From Leadbetterella lacustris (GTDB lineage Bacteria; Bacteroidota; Bacteroidia; Cytophagales; Spirosomataceae), in contig OZ248458.1 of assembly GCA_965234335.1 (NCBI GenBank), forward strand, positions 124,001 through 188,000: 64,000 nucleotides of DNA, given 5' to 3'. Numbering within the stretch: position 1 is the first letter of the stretch; each line of letters begins with the position of its first letter. The notes beneath the pieces were generated by a model that saw nothing but the letters and a program-made list of their open reading frames with translations, did no database searches and had not been told where the DNA came from. The translations under genes and the position numbers were made by a program. This document shows, in pieces, positions 14,892-25,500 of this stretch.

Positions 14892-15350
14892 ATGAACACA
14901 TTACTAAAAAAACTAAATTTTAAGGAGCATAAAAAGATAGACATACTTAATGCACCTGAGGAGTTTTCGGAGCAAATAAAAGATTTCTCTAATTATTTAG
15001 AGGTGAGTGATAAACTATCAGTCGAAAAAGTTTCGTTTATTTTGGCATTTGTAAAAGAACAAGCTCAAATAGACGATTTAGCACCAAAAATAGATGCTAT
15101 TCTAGATAAAGACGGATTGTTTTGGTGGGCATATCCAAAAGGAAGTTCAAAGAATTACAAATGTGATTTTAATAGAGATACAGGTTGGCAAATAATGGGA
15201 AAATTGGGCTATGAATCTGTGAGAATGGTGGCCATTGACGAAGACTGGAGTGCCTTGAGGTTTAGAAAAGTGGAATTTGTGAAAATTATGACGAGAGACA
15301 AAAGTTGGGTGTTGACAGAGGAAGGAAAGAAGAAAACAAAGAATAAATAA
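14892..15350 (+). CDS. DUF3052-type protein
   Basis: 152 residues from the ATG at 14892; the longer frame overlaps trpE and lacks family similarity in its first 18 codons. It shows the DUF3052 pattern: an N-terminal ILNAPEEF segment, a central FILAFVKEQAQ, then WWAYPKGSSK, DTGWQIMGKLGYE and the closing VAIDEDWSALRFR. The biochemical role of the family is not known. It sits between trpE and trpG and is presumably co-transcribed with both under trp control. Confidence 0.75.
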   Translation: MNTLLKKLNFKEHKKIDILNAPEEFSEQIKDFSNYLEVSDKLSVEKVSFILAFVKEQAQIDDLAPKIDAILDKDGLFWWAYPKGSSKNYKCDFNRDTGWQIMGKLGYESVRMVAIDEDWSALRFRKVEFVKIMTRDKSWVLTEEGKKKTKNK

Positions 15351-15374
15351 AGCTGAAAGTTTTAAAGAAATAAA

Positions 15375-15941
15375 ATGAAAATATTAGTACTAGACAATTA
15401 CGACTCATTTGTATACAACTTAGTGTACATTCTCAAAGATTTGGGAGGAGATGTGGACGTGATCAGAAACGACAAAATTTCGGTTGAAGACGTTAAAAAA
15501 TACGATAAAATTATGCTTTCTCCTGGCCCAGGCATACCTGAGGAAGCTGGAATAATGATGGATTTGTTGGTCGAGTATAAAACCACCAAAAGCATTCTTG
15601 GCGTGTGTCTTGGCCATCAAGCTATTGCAGAAGCCTTTGGCTCCAAGCTACATAATATGGATGAGGTTTTACACGGAGTAACCACAAAATGCATCGTAAA
15701 AGACGAGTCCGAATTGTTGTTCCGAGGAATTCCAAATTCGTTTGAAGTTTGCCGCTATCATTCCTGGACAGTTGTGCCTGAAACCATGCCAGAAGACCTT
15801 AAAATCACTGCAACTGACGAAAAAGGTTATGTCCTAGGCGAATCTCACCAAAAGTATGATATCAGAGGAGTACAGTTTCACCCCGAAGCATATCTGACTG
15901 AACATGGCGTAAAAATGGTTGAAAATTGGATGAAAATTTGA
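15375..15941 (+). CDS. trpG: Anthranilate synthase component II (glutamine amidotransferase)
   Basis: 188 residues. A class I glutamine amidotransferase with the triad visible: Cys78 in GVCLGHQ, His169 and Glu171 in QFHPEAYLT, and the oxyanion segment SPGPGIPEEAG at 49-59. It releases ammonia from glutamine for TrpE and in many bacteria also serves aminodeoxychorismate synthase. The remaining trp genes are not in this window, so the operon is short. Confidence 0.92.
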   Translation: MKILVLDNYDSFVYNLVYILKDLGGDVDVIRNDKISVEDVKKYDKIMLSPGPGIPEEAGIMMDLLVEYKTTKSILGVCLGHQAIAEAFGSKLHNMDEVLHGVTTKCIVKDESELLFRGIPNSFEVCRYHSWTVVPETMPEDLKITATDEKGYVLGESHQKYDIRGVQFHPEAYLTEHGVKMVENWMKI

Positions 15942-16370
15942 TTTCTTCCAATTTCCCACGTCCAATAACTAATCATTATAGTTCAAATCCTTTATAAAAT
16001 CATTGGATTGCTTTAGTTACTCTAGTAAGAGACTAAGCTAGTCTTTGATATAATTTGAGGTGGCTTATTAAAATCCTCCTACTTGCTCATGCTTGAAAAT
16101 CTGAGAAAAAAGTGGTGGTAGTGTCTATGAATTTTGTGGTCCACTTTTCGTATCCTACTATGGGTTCTACAAATTGAGTAGCACTCGAACTCATATCAAC
16201 CAAAATACCTAATGTTTTTTTTCAAACTTTTCTGTTTATTTACTCAATATTAGGATTTTAGCAAAATTTAAAACATGTATTTATCTGCTTTTTAATTTTA
16301 CAGTTTTGTACAAAACCACTTCTGAAAGCTTTGAATACATTATATTTGTGCATTAATATCCGTATATAAT
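15942..16370. other. Intergenic gap after trpG
   Basis: A 429-base AT-rich gap. A stop-free minus-strand stretch of 35 codons (16087-16194, starting MSSSATQFVEPIVGYEKW) reads like a protein fragment, possibly a transposase remnant, but it is too short to assign. TATATTTG at 16341-16348 is a -7-like box for the following gene. No terminator is visible directly after trpG. Confidence 0.3.
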
Positions 16371-17036
16371 TTGTTGTTTGGCTTTTTAAAGAAAAAACCG
16401 GTTTCTACTGTACAAACCTCCACTGTAAAACTTGAGAACTTGCTTTCAGCAAAGATTCCCGAGTCTGCCATTCCCTATGTCTTGAGACTTTGGGCCGAAC
16501 ATCCTTTTAATTTCGCCATTTCAAGGTCGAGAAAAACTTGCCTAGGCAACTACCGTTTTAAAGACAATCAGCATTATATTTCCGTCAATACCGACTCCAA
16601 CTGCTACTCTTTTTTGGTAACATTGATCCATGAAATAGCACACCAGCATGTCACGCTCAAGGCCAGATTGTTCAGAAGCCGACCCGCCCCGCACGGCATT
16701 GAATGGAAAACCACTTTTTCACAATTAATGTCTCCTTTGCTAACTACGGAGGTTTTTCCAGACGAAATACTTAAAGTGCTCAAAAGACACATGATAAATC
16801 CTGCAGCCTCGTCCACAAAGGACCCAGAACTGGTAAAAGTATTGGGCATTTTAGACGAAAATGAAGACGTTGAGGGATTTGTATTGTCAGAAATACCAAC
16901 AGGTAAGATATTTGTATTCAAAAACAAAAAATACAAAAAAATAGAAAATCGAAGAACACGAACACTTGTAGAATGCCAATCCTCAAAGAAAAAGTATACC
17001 ATAGCTTCCTATGCCCCCATTCAAATAATTGACTGA
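16371..17036 (+). CDS. SprT-like zinc metalloprotease-fold protein
   Basis: 221 residues if the TTG at 16371 is the start; no ATG lies near the N-terminus. The zinc motif HEIAH (87-91) and a third likely ligand in PHGIEW (His108) match the SprT-like domain, which in eukaryotic SPRTN digests DNA-protein crosslinks. The bacterial proteins are uncharacterised. The C-terminal third (about 150-221) is a basic beta-rich region ending KKKYTIASYAPIQIID, typical of the Bacteroidota members. It lies directly before porU with no obvious functional link. Confidence 0.8.
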   Translation: MLFGFLKKKPVSTVQTSTVKLENLLSAKIPESAIPYVLRLWAEHPFNFAISRSRKTCLGNYRFKDNQHYISVNTDSNCYSFLVTLIHEIAHQHVTLKARLFRSRPAPHGIEWKTTFSQLMSPLLTTEVFPDEILKVLKRHMINPAASSTKDPELVKVLGILDENEDVEGFVLSEIPTGKIFVFKNKKYKKIENRRTRTLVECQSSKKKYTIASYAPIQIID

Positions 17037-17093
17037 TTCTGATACCAAATTTAACCCAAAAACGTTTTTAGTAAGACGCACCATGAACCATTT

Positions 17094-20000
17094 ATGAGAC
17101 TTACCCTATTTCTTTTCTTGATGAGCAGCTTTGGCCTTTCGGGCCAAAAATCAGTGCTATCAGAAGGCGAATGGATAAAGGTGAGTGTAAAAAAATCTGG
17201 TATTTACAAAATTGACCTTGCATTTTTGAAAAAAAATGTGGCCAACTTCAAATCAGTAGACCCACAGAAAATTCGCATTTTTACTGGCACCATAAAAGCC
17301 CTTCCTCAAGTCAACAGTACCGACAGAATTCAAGACTTGAGACAAATACCTGTTAAGTGTAATGATACCGACCGTAAGCTCGATACCTCCGATGAAGTTC
17401 TTTTTTATGGAGAATCTCCGCATGAAGAGTATTACGACACCATAAGCAATAAACTAAAGCACAAACTCAATCCCTACTCCAACGAAAACTTCTACTTCAT
17501 AAATTTCAACAAGGAAGACGCCCTAAAATTGGAAACTTTATCTTCTTTGAGTTCGAGTAATCCAACAGTTTCAAAACTCACATTTTACAATTATGTAGAA
17601 AAAGAAAGCAAAAACCTACTGGCATCAGGAAGGGAATGGTTCGGTGATTTTTTCTATAACACACAGTCTTATGAATTAGCAACGCCTGATGCAGAATCCG
17701 ACATTTCTGTTACTATGAACATTTTGGGCGTAGGAAGAAGCGACCAAACCTTGGACCTCAAAATTAACAATCAAAGTGTTGGTAAATATACTTTAGCCCG
17801 TTCAGTTTATAATTCTACTGATAATTTAGCAAGATATAATCGTGTTTCTAACCTAACTGAAGTAAGCACAGTCATCGAGAAAAACAACACAATTAACATC
17901 GGCTTGAGTTTGAGCACAATAGGTTCAGCAAATGCTGGAGCCTATATCGATTTTTACGAATATCAATATGAACGAAACTTAAAATATGACCCTAATAACC
18001 CGGTCATATTTTGGAATTTAAACGCAACTGATGAAACAAACTATAAAATAACCCAAATAGACCAAAATACAGAGATTTGGAACATAAGCAATCCCTATTT
18101 ACCAAAAAGTCTTGCTCTTTCGGCTAATGGAAATTTTAGTGTTACTTCAACAAATAACATCGATAAACTATTGTTTTTCAATAAAAAAACAGGAGAAAAC
18201 CCAATTTTCATAGAGAAAGTTCAGAATCAAAACATTGTCAATCATACCACTCCCAACTTATTGGTGGTTTATCCGGAAAGGTTCAAAGATGAGGTGGAAA
18301 GATTAATTATTTTCAAAAAACAAACACAAAATGTCGACGTGCTCGGTTTTAGTACGAAGGAAATTTATAACGAGTTTAGCTCGGGCAAAGTTGACCCCAC
18401 TGCCATTAGAGATTTATGCCGTCATTTTTGGTTAAAAAACAAAAAAGTTTTCAAACATTTGCTACTTATCGGCGATGCGACTTTTGACTATAAAAACAAT
18501 AACCAAATCACTTTTATCGATACAAAAAATCTGGTACCAACCTATCAGTCGAGAGAATCTCTGGAACCAATTTATAGCTTTTCTTCAGACGACTATTTCG
18601 GTTTTCTAGAAGACCAAGAAGGAAATTGGGCGGAAGGGTTCAGTCAAAGGAATATTTGGATAAGTAACCGCGACAACGACCACACTATGGACATTGCGGT
18701 AGGTCGATTACCAGCCAAAACACTTTTTGAAACCAAAAACATTATCAATAAAATTATTAATTATCAATCAAATGAGGTAGCTGCCGGCCATTGGAAAAAC
18801 AAAATAACTTTTGTGGCAGACAACCGAGACTACAACATTCATCAACAAGATGCCGAAGCCCTTAGCAAACTTTCTAAAGCGGCATACGGAGGTTTTGAAA
18901 TTAATAAAATATACCTTGACCAGTATGAGATAAGTAAGGACAATACAGCACCAAAAGCAACTGAGGCATCAAACAATGCCATAAAAAACGGAACTTTCTT
19001 AATCAATTATAGTGGGCATGGGTCTGAGGACGGCTGGGCGAACGAAAAACTATTGACCATCAGCGACATTCAAAACTTACGAAATCCGACCAAACTTCCA
19101 ATATTTTTTACAGCTACCTGCCAGTTTGGTAAATTTGACAATCCGGCCTTGGTCTCTGGTGCTGAACTCGCTCTTCTAAACCCTACAGGAGGATGTATTG
19201 CATTACTAACTACCACAAGACCAGTATATTCGAGTACCAACGAAATAATTAACAGTGCCTTTTATAAGAATATTTCTAAAGCAAAAACACTTGGAGAATT
19301 ATTTGTGCTCACCAAAAACCAATCGCTCGAAGGCGAAATTAATCGTAATTTTAGCCTTTTGGGAGATCCTTCACAGCCTATTCCAGACTTCACGAACAAT
19401 ATAGAACTCCTTAAAGCAAACGGTTCCGATCCTATTGGGCAGACCTGGAAAGCCTTAGAGAAAATACAAATTATCGGTAAAACAAGTGAGCCGTTTTCAG
19501 GAAAAGTAAGGATTTCTGTTTTTGATAAAACACAAACAGTAAATACTTTAGGTACATTTCCCGATGGCCCAGTCTTCAAATACCAATCGCCTAATCGTAA
19601 AATTTTTGAAGGATTATATCATGTCGTAAACGGACAATTTTTAGCAAATATTATTATACCAAAAGACCAAATAAATGGAACAGGAAAAGGACTAATAACT
19701 TTTTATGCAGTCAATGAAGATTCTACGACAAACGCCCATGGTTTTTTTGATAATTTTGAAATTTCGAGCATAACAAACGCAGAAACAGTGGATATCTCAG
19801 GTCCAGAAATTAAAATTGTCCAGAAAGAAAATCAAACTTTGACCATAGAAATATTTGATGAAAACGGTATCAACAACTCAAGTTTTGACGCAAATCACCA
19901 AATACAGATAATTCTTAACGACACAATAATGATCTACGCCAAACCACTTTTGACCTTAATAGAAGGTGGATTTCAAGGGGTTATCAATTTTTTTGTCGGT

Positions 20001-20399
20001 AGCTTACCTTCAGGGAAACATAAAATGAAGTTTATAGTTTTTGACAGTTATAATAATAAGTCTGAGAAAACGTTTGATTTTAACGTTAAAAAGCCAGAAT
20101 TTGCGATAGTAAATTACATAAATTATCCTAATCCGTTTTCAAACTATACCAATTTGATTTTTAAGCACAATAGAACTGGGGATGAAATCCTAGCTTATTT
20201 GACAGTTTACGATGCTTATGGAAGAACAATTGTTGATTACCAAAAAAATTGTAAAAATTGTGATGAAAAAATAGAATTTGGACTGGATTTTGATAGTAAT
20301 AATAATGTGTCAAACCAACTATATTACAAACTAAAGCTTTTGTCGCTCGCAGAAAACGAAACCACTCACATCTCTGGGAGATTAATATTTTGGAAATGA
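17094..20399 (+). CDS. porU: Type IX secretion system sortase PorU
   Basis: 1101 residues with a signal peptide. A gingipain-type C25 peptidase domain fills the centre: the catalytic His642 lies in NYSGHGSEDGW and the nucleophile Cys676 in TATCQFG. PorU cleaves the C-terminal signal from type IX cargo and attaches cargo to A-LPS at the cell surface. Its own C-terminus (from about 1005, YINYPNPF and LTVYDAYGR) looks like a type IX sorting domain, as known for PorU. It is followed directly by porV, its partner. Confidence 0.92.
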   Translation: MRLTLFLFLMSSFGLSGQKSVLSEGEWIKVSVKKSGIYKIDLAFLKKNVANFKSVDPQKIRIFTGTIKALPQVNSTDRIQDLRQIPVKCNDTDRKLDTSDEVLFYGESPHEEYYDTISNKLKHKLNPYSNENFYFINFNKEDALKLETLSSLSSSNPTVSKLTFYNYVEKESKNLLASGREWFGDFFYNTQSYELATPDAESDISVTMNILGVGRSDQTLDLKINNQSVGKYTLARSVYNSTDNLARYNRVSNLTEVSTVIEKNNTINIGLSLSTIGSANAGAYIDFYEYQYERNLKYDPNNPVIFWNLNATDETNYKITQIDQNTEIWNISNPYLPKSLALSANGNFSVTSTNNIDKLLFFNKKTGENPIFIEKVQNQNIVNHTTPNLLVVYPERFKDEVERLIIFKKQTQNVDVLGFSTKEIYNEFSSGKVDPTAIRDLCRHFWLKNKKVFKHLLLIGDATFDYKNNNQITFIDTKNLVPTYQSRESLEPIYSFSSDDYFGFLEDQEGNWAEGFSQRNIWISNRDNDHTMDIAVGRLPAKTLFETKNIINKIINYQSNEVAAGHWKNKITFVADNRDYNIHQQDAEALSKLSKAAYGGFEINKIYLDQYEISKDNTAPKATEASNNAIKNGTFLINYSGHGSEDGWANEKLLTISDIQNLRNPTKLPIFFTATCQFGKFDNPALVSGAELALLNPTGGCIALLTTTRPVYSSTNEIINSAFYKNISKAKTLGELFVLTKNQSLEGEINRNFSLLGDPSQPIPDFTNNIELLKANGSDPIGQTWKALEKIQIIGKTSEPFSGKVRISVFDKTQTVNTLGTFPDGPVFKYQSPNRKIFEGLYHVVNGQFLANIIIPKDQINGTGKGLITFYAVNEDSTTNAHGFFDNFEISSITNAETVDISGPEIKIVQKENQTLTIEIFDENGINNSSFDANHQIQIILNDTIMIYAKPLLTLIEGGFQGVINFFVGSLPSGKHKMKFIVFDSYNNKSEKTFDFNVKKPEFAIVNYINYPNPFSNYTNLIFKHNRTGDEILAYLTVYDAYGRTIVDYQKNCKNCDEKIEFGLDFDSNNNVSNQLYYKLKLLSLAENETTHISGRLIFWK

Positions 20400-20471
20400 C
20401 AATAAAAATTTATTAATTTGAACACTTTTTTGATGAATATTAGAAAAAAAGAATTCGTAAATACCTCATAT

Positions 20472-21641
20472 ATGATTAAAAAATCGCTCATAGGAATTTT
20501 CACTCTTCTGATGATTTCTGCCCTTGTCCATGCTCAAACTAAAGCCAAAGACTATCAAGTTGTAACCACCGCTGTGCCGTTTCTTACACTTACGCCTGAT
20601 TCAAAATCAGCTGCCATGGGCGACGCTGGTGTGGCCTCCGCTCCAGACGCCAACGCGATGTATTGGAACACTTCTAAGTTAGCCTTCGTAGACAATAAAT
20701 TTGGAGCAAGTTTTTCATACGCACCGTGGTTGAGAGATATTGTACAAGACATGGGTCTCATGAGTGCTAACGGATACTATAAGATAAGTGACAAGCAAAC
20801 CATAGGTGCAAGTATAACTTATTTTGACCAAGGCGATATACAGTTTACCAACATTTTCGGCGATTATTTAGAGGAATTCCATTCAAAAGAGTTTAGTTTA
20901 GCTTTGGGAATTGCCCAAAAACTCAACTCAGACTTTTCAATGGGTTTGAATGCTAAATTTATCAACTCCAACTTAGTTGGCAACACAGTAGTAAATGGCC
21001 AAGCAGGGAAACCGGGTAGAACTGCTGCGTTTGATTTGGGATTTTATTACAATAAAACTAGACCAACAGATAAAAACGCAGATAAGCCAAAAAAATTAGA
21101 CATTGATTATGGCCTAGTACTTCAGAATTTAGGTGGTAAAGTAAACTACGGTTTCGGCGAATATTTCATACCTGCTAATATTAAATTCGGCACAAAAATA
21201 TCTCACAAACCAGACGACCTGAACACGTTTACATTCCTCCTAGATTTTAACAAATTGCTGGTTCCAACACCGAAAGCGAATACTCCAATCAGCAATAAGA
21301 GTGTATTCTCCACCATGTTTACTTCTTGGGGCGATGCTCCGGGTGGTTTTCAGGAGGAGTTAGAAGAGGTAATGGCTTCTGTTGGAGCAGAATATTCTTA
21401 TGCAGATTTGTTAGCTCTCAGAACAGGTTATTTTTATGAATCAGGAAATAAAGGTGCTCGTCAATATTTTACCACCGGCTTCGGAATTACGCTCAAAGAC
21501 ATTTATAAATTAGACATGGCCTATTTGATTCCAACAAAGGCAGGCAACCCACTCGCCAATACTTGGAGAATTTCTCTTAACATCGGAATTCCTACCAAAA
21601 ACCTCAAATCGAAAGAAATGAGAGGCGACGAAGAAGAATAA
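20472..21641 (+). CDS. porV: Type IX secretion outer-membrane protein PorV (LptO)
   Basis: 389 residues from the ATG at 20472, which begins a proper signal peptide ending VHAQ; the 18 codons before it are polar and unlikely to be translated. The mature start (VPFLTLTPDSKSAAMGDAGVASAPDANAM, split here as VPFLTLTPDSKS and MGDAGVASAPDANAM) is the PorV hallmark. This 14-strand FadL-like barrel shuttles cargo from the translocon to PorU. Its place right after porU suits that role. A terminator at 21661-21684 follows. Confidence 0.92.
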   Translation: MIKKSLIGIFTLLMISALVHAQTKAKDYQVVTTAVPFLTLTPDSKSAAMGDAGVASAPDANAMYWNTSKLAFVDNKFGASFSYAPWLRDIVQDMGLMSANGYYKISDKQTIGASITYFDQGDIQFTNIFGDYLEEFHSKEFSLALGIAQKLNSDFSMGLNAKFINSNLVGNTVVNGQAGKPGRTAAFDLGFYYNKTRPTDKNADKPKKLDIDYGLVLQNLGGKVNYGFGEYFIPANIKFGTKISHKPDDLNTFTFLLDFNKLLVPTPKANTPISNKSVFSTMFTSWGDAPGGFQEELEEVMASVGAEYSYADLLALRTGYFYESGNKGARQYFTTGFGITLKDIYKLDMAYLIPTKAGNPLANTWRISLNIGIPTKNLKSKEMRGDEEE

Positions 21642-21660
21642 AAAAAATTAATACCAAACC

Positions 21661-21684
21661 AAAAAGCCCGAGGTCGGGCTTTTT
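21661..21684 (+). terminator. Rho-independent terminator after porV
   Basis: Near-continuous palindrome AAAAAGCCCGA-GG-TCGGGCTTTTT, functional in either direction by sequence. Confidence 0.8.
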
Positions 21685-21707
21685 GTATTTATAAAAAACC
21701 AAAGAAA

Positions 21708-22532
21708 ATGGACTATTTTGAACTTTCTCTAACAGTGGAACCTGATTTTTCTGAAATACTGATGGCTGAGCTCGCAGAAATTGGATTTGATTCTTTCGTA
21801 GAAACCGATGAAGGGCTTCAGGCCTATGTGCTAGAAAATGAATTTCAGGAACGCAGGCTTAAGCAGCTGATGGAAACATATGCTGACAAAACACCCATAA
21901 GCTACAGCCTGAAAAAAATCGAAAAACAAAACTGGAACAAAGAATGGGAGTCCAATTTCTCACCTATCGAAGTTTTAGACAAAGTATATATCCGAGCTAC
22001 TTTTCATGAGCCTGCCGAAAAAATATACGAGCATGAGATAATCATCACACCTAAAATGTCGTTTGGAACAGGTCACCACGAAACCACATCACAAGTGATG
22101 GAGTTACAGCTAGAAGTTGACCACCAAGGTAAGAGTGTTTTAGACGTCGGCACAGGAACTGGCATTCTTGCCATATTAGCGGCCAAGCTAGGAGCCACCA
22201 AAATAAACGCCTTTGATATAGACGAATGGTCCGTAGAAAACACCATTGAAAATATTCAATTGAATAATACCAAACTAGTTAGCATAGCCTTAGGAACAAT
22301 AGACAGTCAAGAAATTGAAGTTTATGATATTGTATTGGCCAACATCAATCGAAACATTCTTTTGGAAGAAATACCCAAATATGCAACATTCACGAGCGAC
22401 TACCTACTCTTAAGTGGTTTCTATGAGCATGATATTGCCGATATTCAGGCAAAAGCAGAAGCACATGGATTGAAAAAAATAAAACATATAAGTAAGAATA
22501 ACTGGGCAGCGGTCGTTTTTAGAAAACATTGA
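21708..22532 (+). CDS. prmA: Ribosomal protein L11 methyltransferase
   Basis: 274 residues. It trimethylates L11 using S-adenosylmethionine. The N-terminal substrate-recognition domain (1-100, with NWNKEWESNFSPI) precedes a Rossmann methyltransferase with TPKMSFGTGHHETT, DVGTGTGILAILAAKLGA (motif I) and VLANINRNILLE (motif IV-like). It is followed after ten bases by the large secreted protein, with which it is probably co-transcribed. Confidence 0.9.
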   Translation: MDYFELSLTVEPDFSEILMAELAEIGFDSFVETDEGLQAYVLENEFQERRLKQLMETYADKTPISYSLKKIEKQNWNKEWESNFSPIEVLDKVYIRATFHEPAEKIYEHEIIITPKMSFGTGHHETTSQVMELQLEVDHQGKSVLDVGTGTGILAILAAKLGATKINAFDIDEWSVENTIENIQLNNTKLVSIALGTIDSQEIEVYDIVLANINRNILLEEIPKYATFTSDYLLLSGFYEHDIADIQAKAEAHGLKKIKHISKNNWAAVVFRKH

Positions 22533-22542
22533 GCGTCATACT

Positions 22543-25500
22543 ATGCACTTAAAGGCAATTTTCGTATTGTTATTGTTAAACACGCTATTCTTGGCAAAAG
22601 TCCAAGGCCAAGTACTTACTTTGGCCAATGAACCCGAGCAGTTTATAGTGGATCTACCGAAACAAATGGAAAAACAGCTCGGTGCTTATGCCAAGGCTCC
22701 CATGGGCGAATTCTCGACTTTCTTCAAAATTATATTAGACCCAAAAGCCAAAACAGAGGCTATTGCCTTAATACAATTTTTAACAAAAAAAGGTGTAAAA
22801 CCTCTCGAACTGCTCAATGCTACCAATATTCTACAGTCTTACCAGAAATCAGGAAATGTTGATGCCTCCGCATTGGCTACATTTACGCAGTATCTCAGAA
22901 AAACCTTAGAGCCGCAAAACACGAAGACTATAAACGAGGTTTTATACCAACTCAATACATTCTTTAAAAATAGCAATGTTTACTCCTCGGCTTTTAACAA
23001 AGTTAGAATTGTAAATGGCCAATATAAATTTGCGTTTTTTGACAAAAAGCAAGACTTCTTCAACCCCACTGCAGTAATAACTGAGCCTATACAAAAAGAA
23101 ACCAAAGAGGATGACATAGGCTGGGGTGAAAACGAAAAAATAGAGGAATATGACCCTTGGAATGACCCAAAACTCAATGTAAGCCCAGGAAATAATACCC
23201 AAGGGGAAATTTTGGTGAAAATTCCTAAAATTGAAGGAATGCATATTGTTTTTGAAAATGCCGACTTGGTACTGATAAGCCCATCAGACTCTATCGTAAT
23301 CAATAAAACATCAGGAGCTTATGATTTTATAAACGGTGTTTTTGTAGGACAAAGCGGTGAGCTGTCGTGGTTGGCCGCCAACGAAAACGCCAAAGCGTCT
23401 TTTGACAAATTCTACCTTAAATCAAACAATGGCAAGCTATTGGCTGATAAAGTAAAATTTGAGCACAATAATGTTTTAAGAAAACCAATTGTGGGTGTTT
23501 TAGAAATAAAACTCGAAAAAAGACAGAAAAATGAGCTCTCGACTTATCCACGATTTAAGTCATATCAAAACGATGCCGATATGATTCTAAACATTCCGAG
23601 TTATGAATATAAAGGCGGCTACACGTTGGTCGGCTCAAAAATCTCAAGCGGCTCAGCTTTTGAGCCTTACACCAAACTAATCGCCAACAAAAACCAAAAA
23701 AACACCTTTGTGGTAATTGGCAGAAACTTTAACATTACAGACTCGCTGATTACCTCTGACAAGGTTAGTTTCCTTACTAAATTCGGCAATGATTCGGTAT
23801 CTCATCCAGCCGTAAGGATGGAATACAGCCTCAAAAAAAACCATTTACAGCTCAACAAACTACAAAAAAGCGGATTCAGGTCGAGCATGTACTCTGATAC
23901 ATTTCACCAAGTAGATATTCGCTGTGACGCCATGTATTGGGATTTGGCTGGAGGTAAAATGGACTTTTATATTGTATCTGGTAAAACCGAAATTCCAGCA
24001 CTATTTGAATCGTTCAATTATTACAATCCTGAACGTGTCCGTACATTGAGCACGGCCTCGGGCTTTAATCCCCTAATAGCCGCAGGTAATCTTTTTGCGA
24101 GAAAAAAAGTCAATGCATTCACCATCGAAGAAATGATGAACATCACCAAAAAAGAACGTTTTCAGGTTAGCAACGGTATGCTTATAGGTAACCAAATGGG
24201 GTTTTTTGACTATGATTCCTACAAAAATATATATTCTTTGAGCCGCAAAGGCCAGCATTACTTCTTGTCGTTTAATGGCAAAACCGACTTTGACGACTTA
24301 GTATTGTCTTCCTTGGCATCAGAAAATGGCTCTGGAAATGCATCTATTAACTTAGAATCAAAGGCTTTGGACATAAAAGGCACCCAAGACTTTAAACTTA
24401 GCGACTCGCTAGGCATCAGTTTTGTGCCAACTGACCAAAGTATGAAAATTGTAGGCAATAAAGTGTTCAGATTTAATGGAAAAATAATAGTGAAAAACTT
24501 CAAATTCTATGGGGACTTCGAGGTAGAATATGAAAATTTCTTGGTTAAACTCAAAAGAATTGACTCTATTACTTTTATACCACTTGAAAGTTTCAAAAAA
24601 GGCGGAAAAAACGAGATTGGGGCCCATTTTGTTTACGGACAGACAGGTACACTTTACTTAAACAGCCCAAATAACAAGTCGGGTCGTAAGAAATTAGATG
24701 AATTTCCAAAACTAAATATCCCTGGAGGTGTAACGGTAAAATTTGCCGAAAAGGGTAGAATTCAGAAATATGAAGATAATCTGATTTTTAAGGCCACTAG
24801 CCTTAATATTGACAGCCTCAATACCGTAAATCCTGTTTTTGCAGGCATATTTACCCCTGGAAATATATTCAAGGCTGTTGCAGAAAATCTAGTCGTTTTA
24901 CCCGACAGCAGCATGGGAATTGTTCATAAAGCCAAAACGCCTTATAAACTTTACGGAACCGAAACCACCATAAAAACAGACTCTGAAATAATCCTCAATA
25001 AGCGAGGAATAATGACTTCGGGCGAAATATCCCACCTTGCAGGTAAGCTTAAAGCCACCGAGGTGAAATTTTTTGATGATTATCTAACTGCCAAAGGCGA
25101 AACTGGCAAAATCATAGAAACCAACAGTGTTGGTTCGTACTTTCCAGAAGTAGCCATTTCGGAATATCAAATGCTTTGGCATCCTGCAGAAGATAGTATG
25201 CTTGTAAATTCTGCTAAAGGTTTCAACTTTTATGCAGGTTCGTCTATTCTCAAAGGAGACATAGTTTTAAAGAAAAATGGCCTTTTCGGAAACGGAACCT
25301 TGGATAGAGCAGACTCCGATACGAAATCGGAAAACTTTAAATTCAACAAAGCCGGATTCCTTGCTGACAGGGCAATATTCAACATCAAATCGGCTGAAAC
25401 GGGTGGAAAATCAGTGTTTTCGGGCAAAAAAGTAGGTGTGGACTTCAACGTACTGAAATCTATGGTAAACATTGCCTCACAAAACAGTGGCTTCAGCGAT

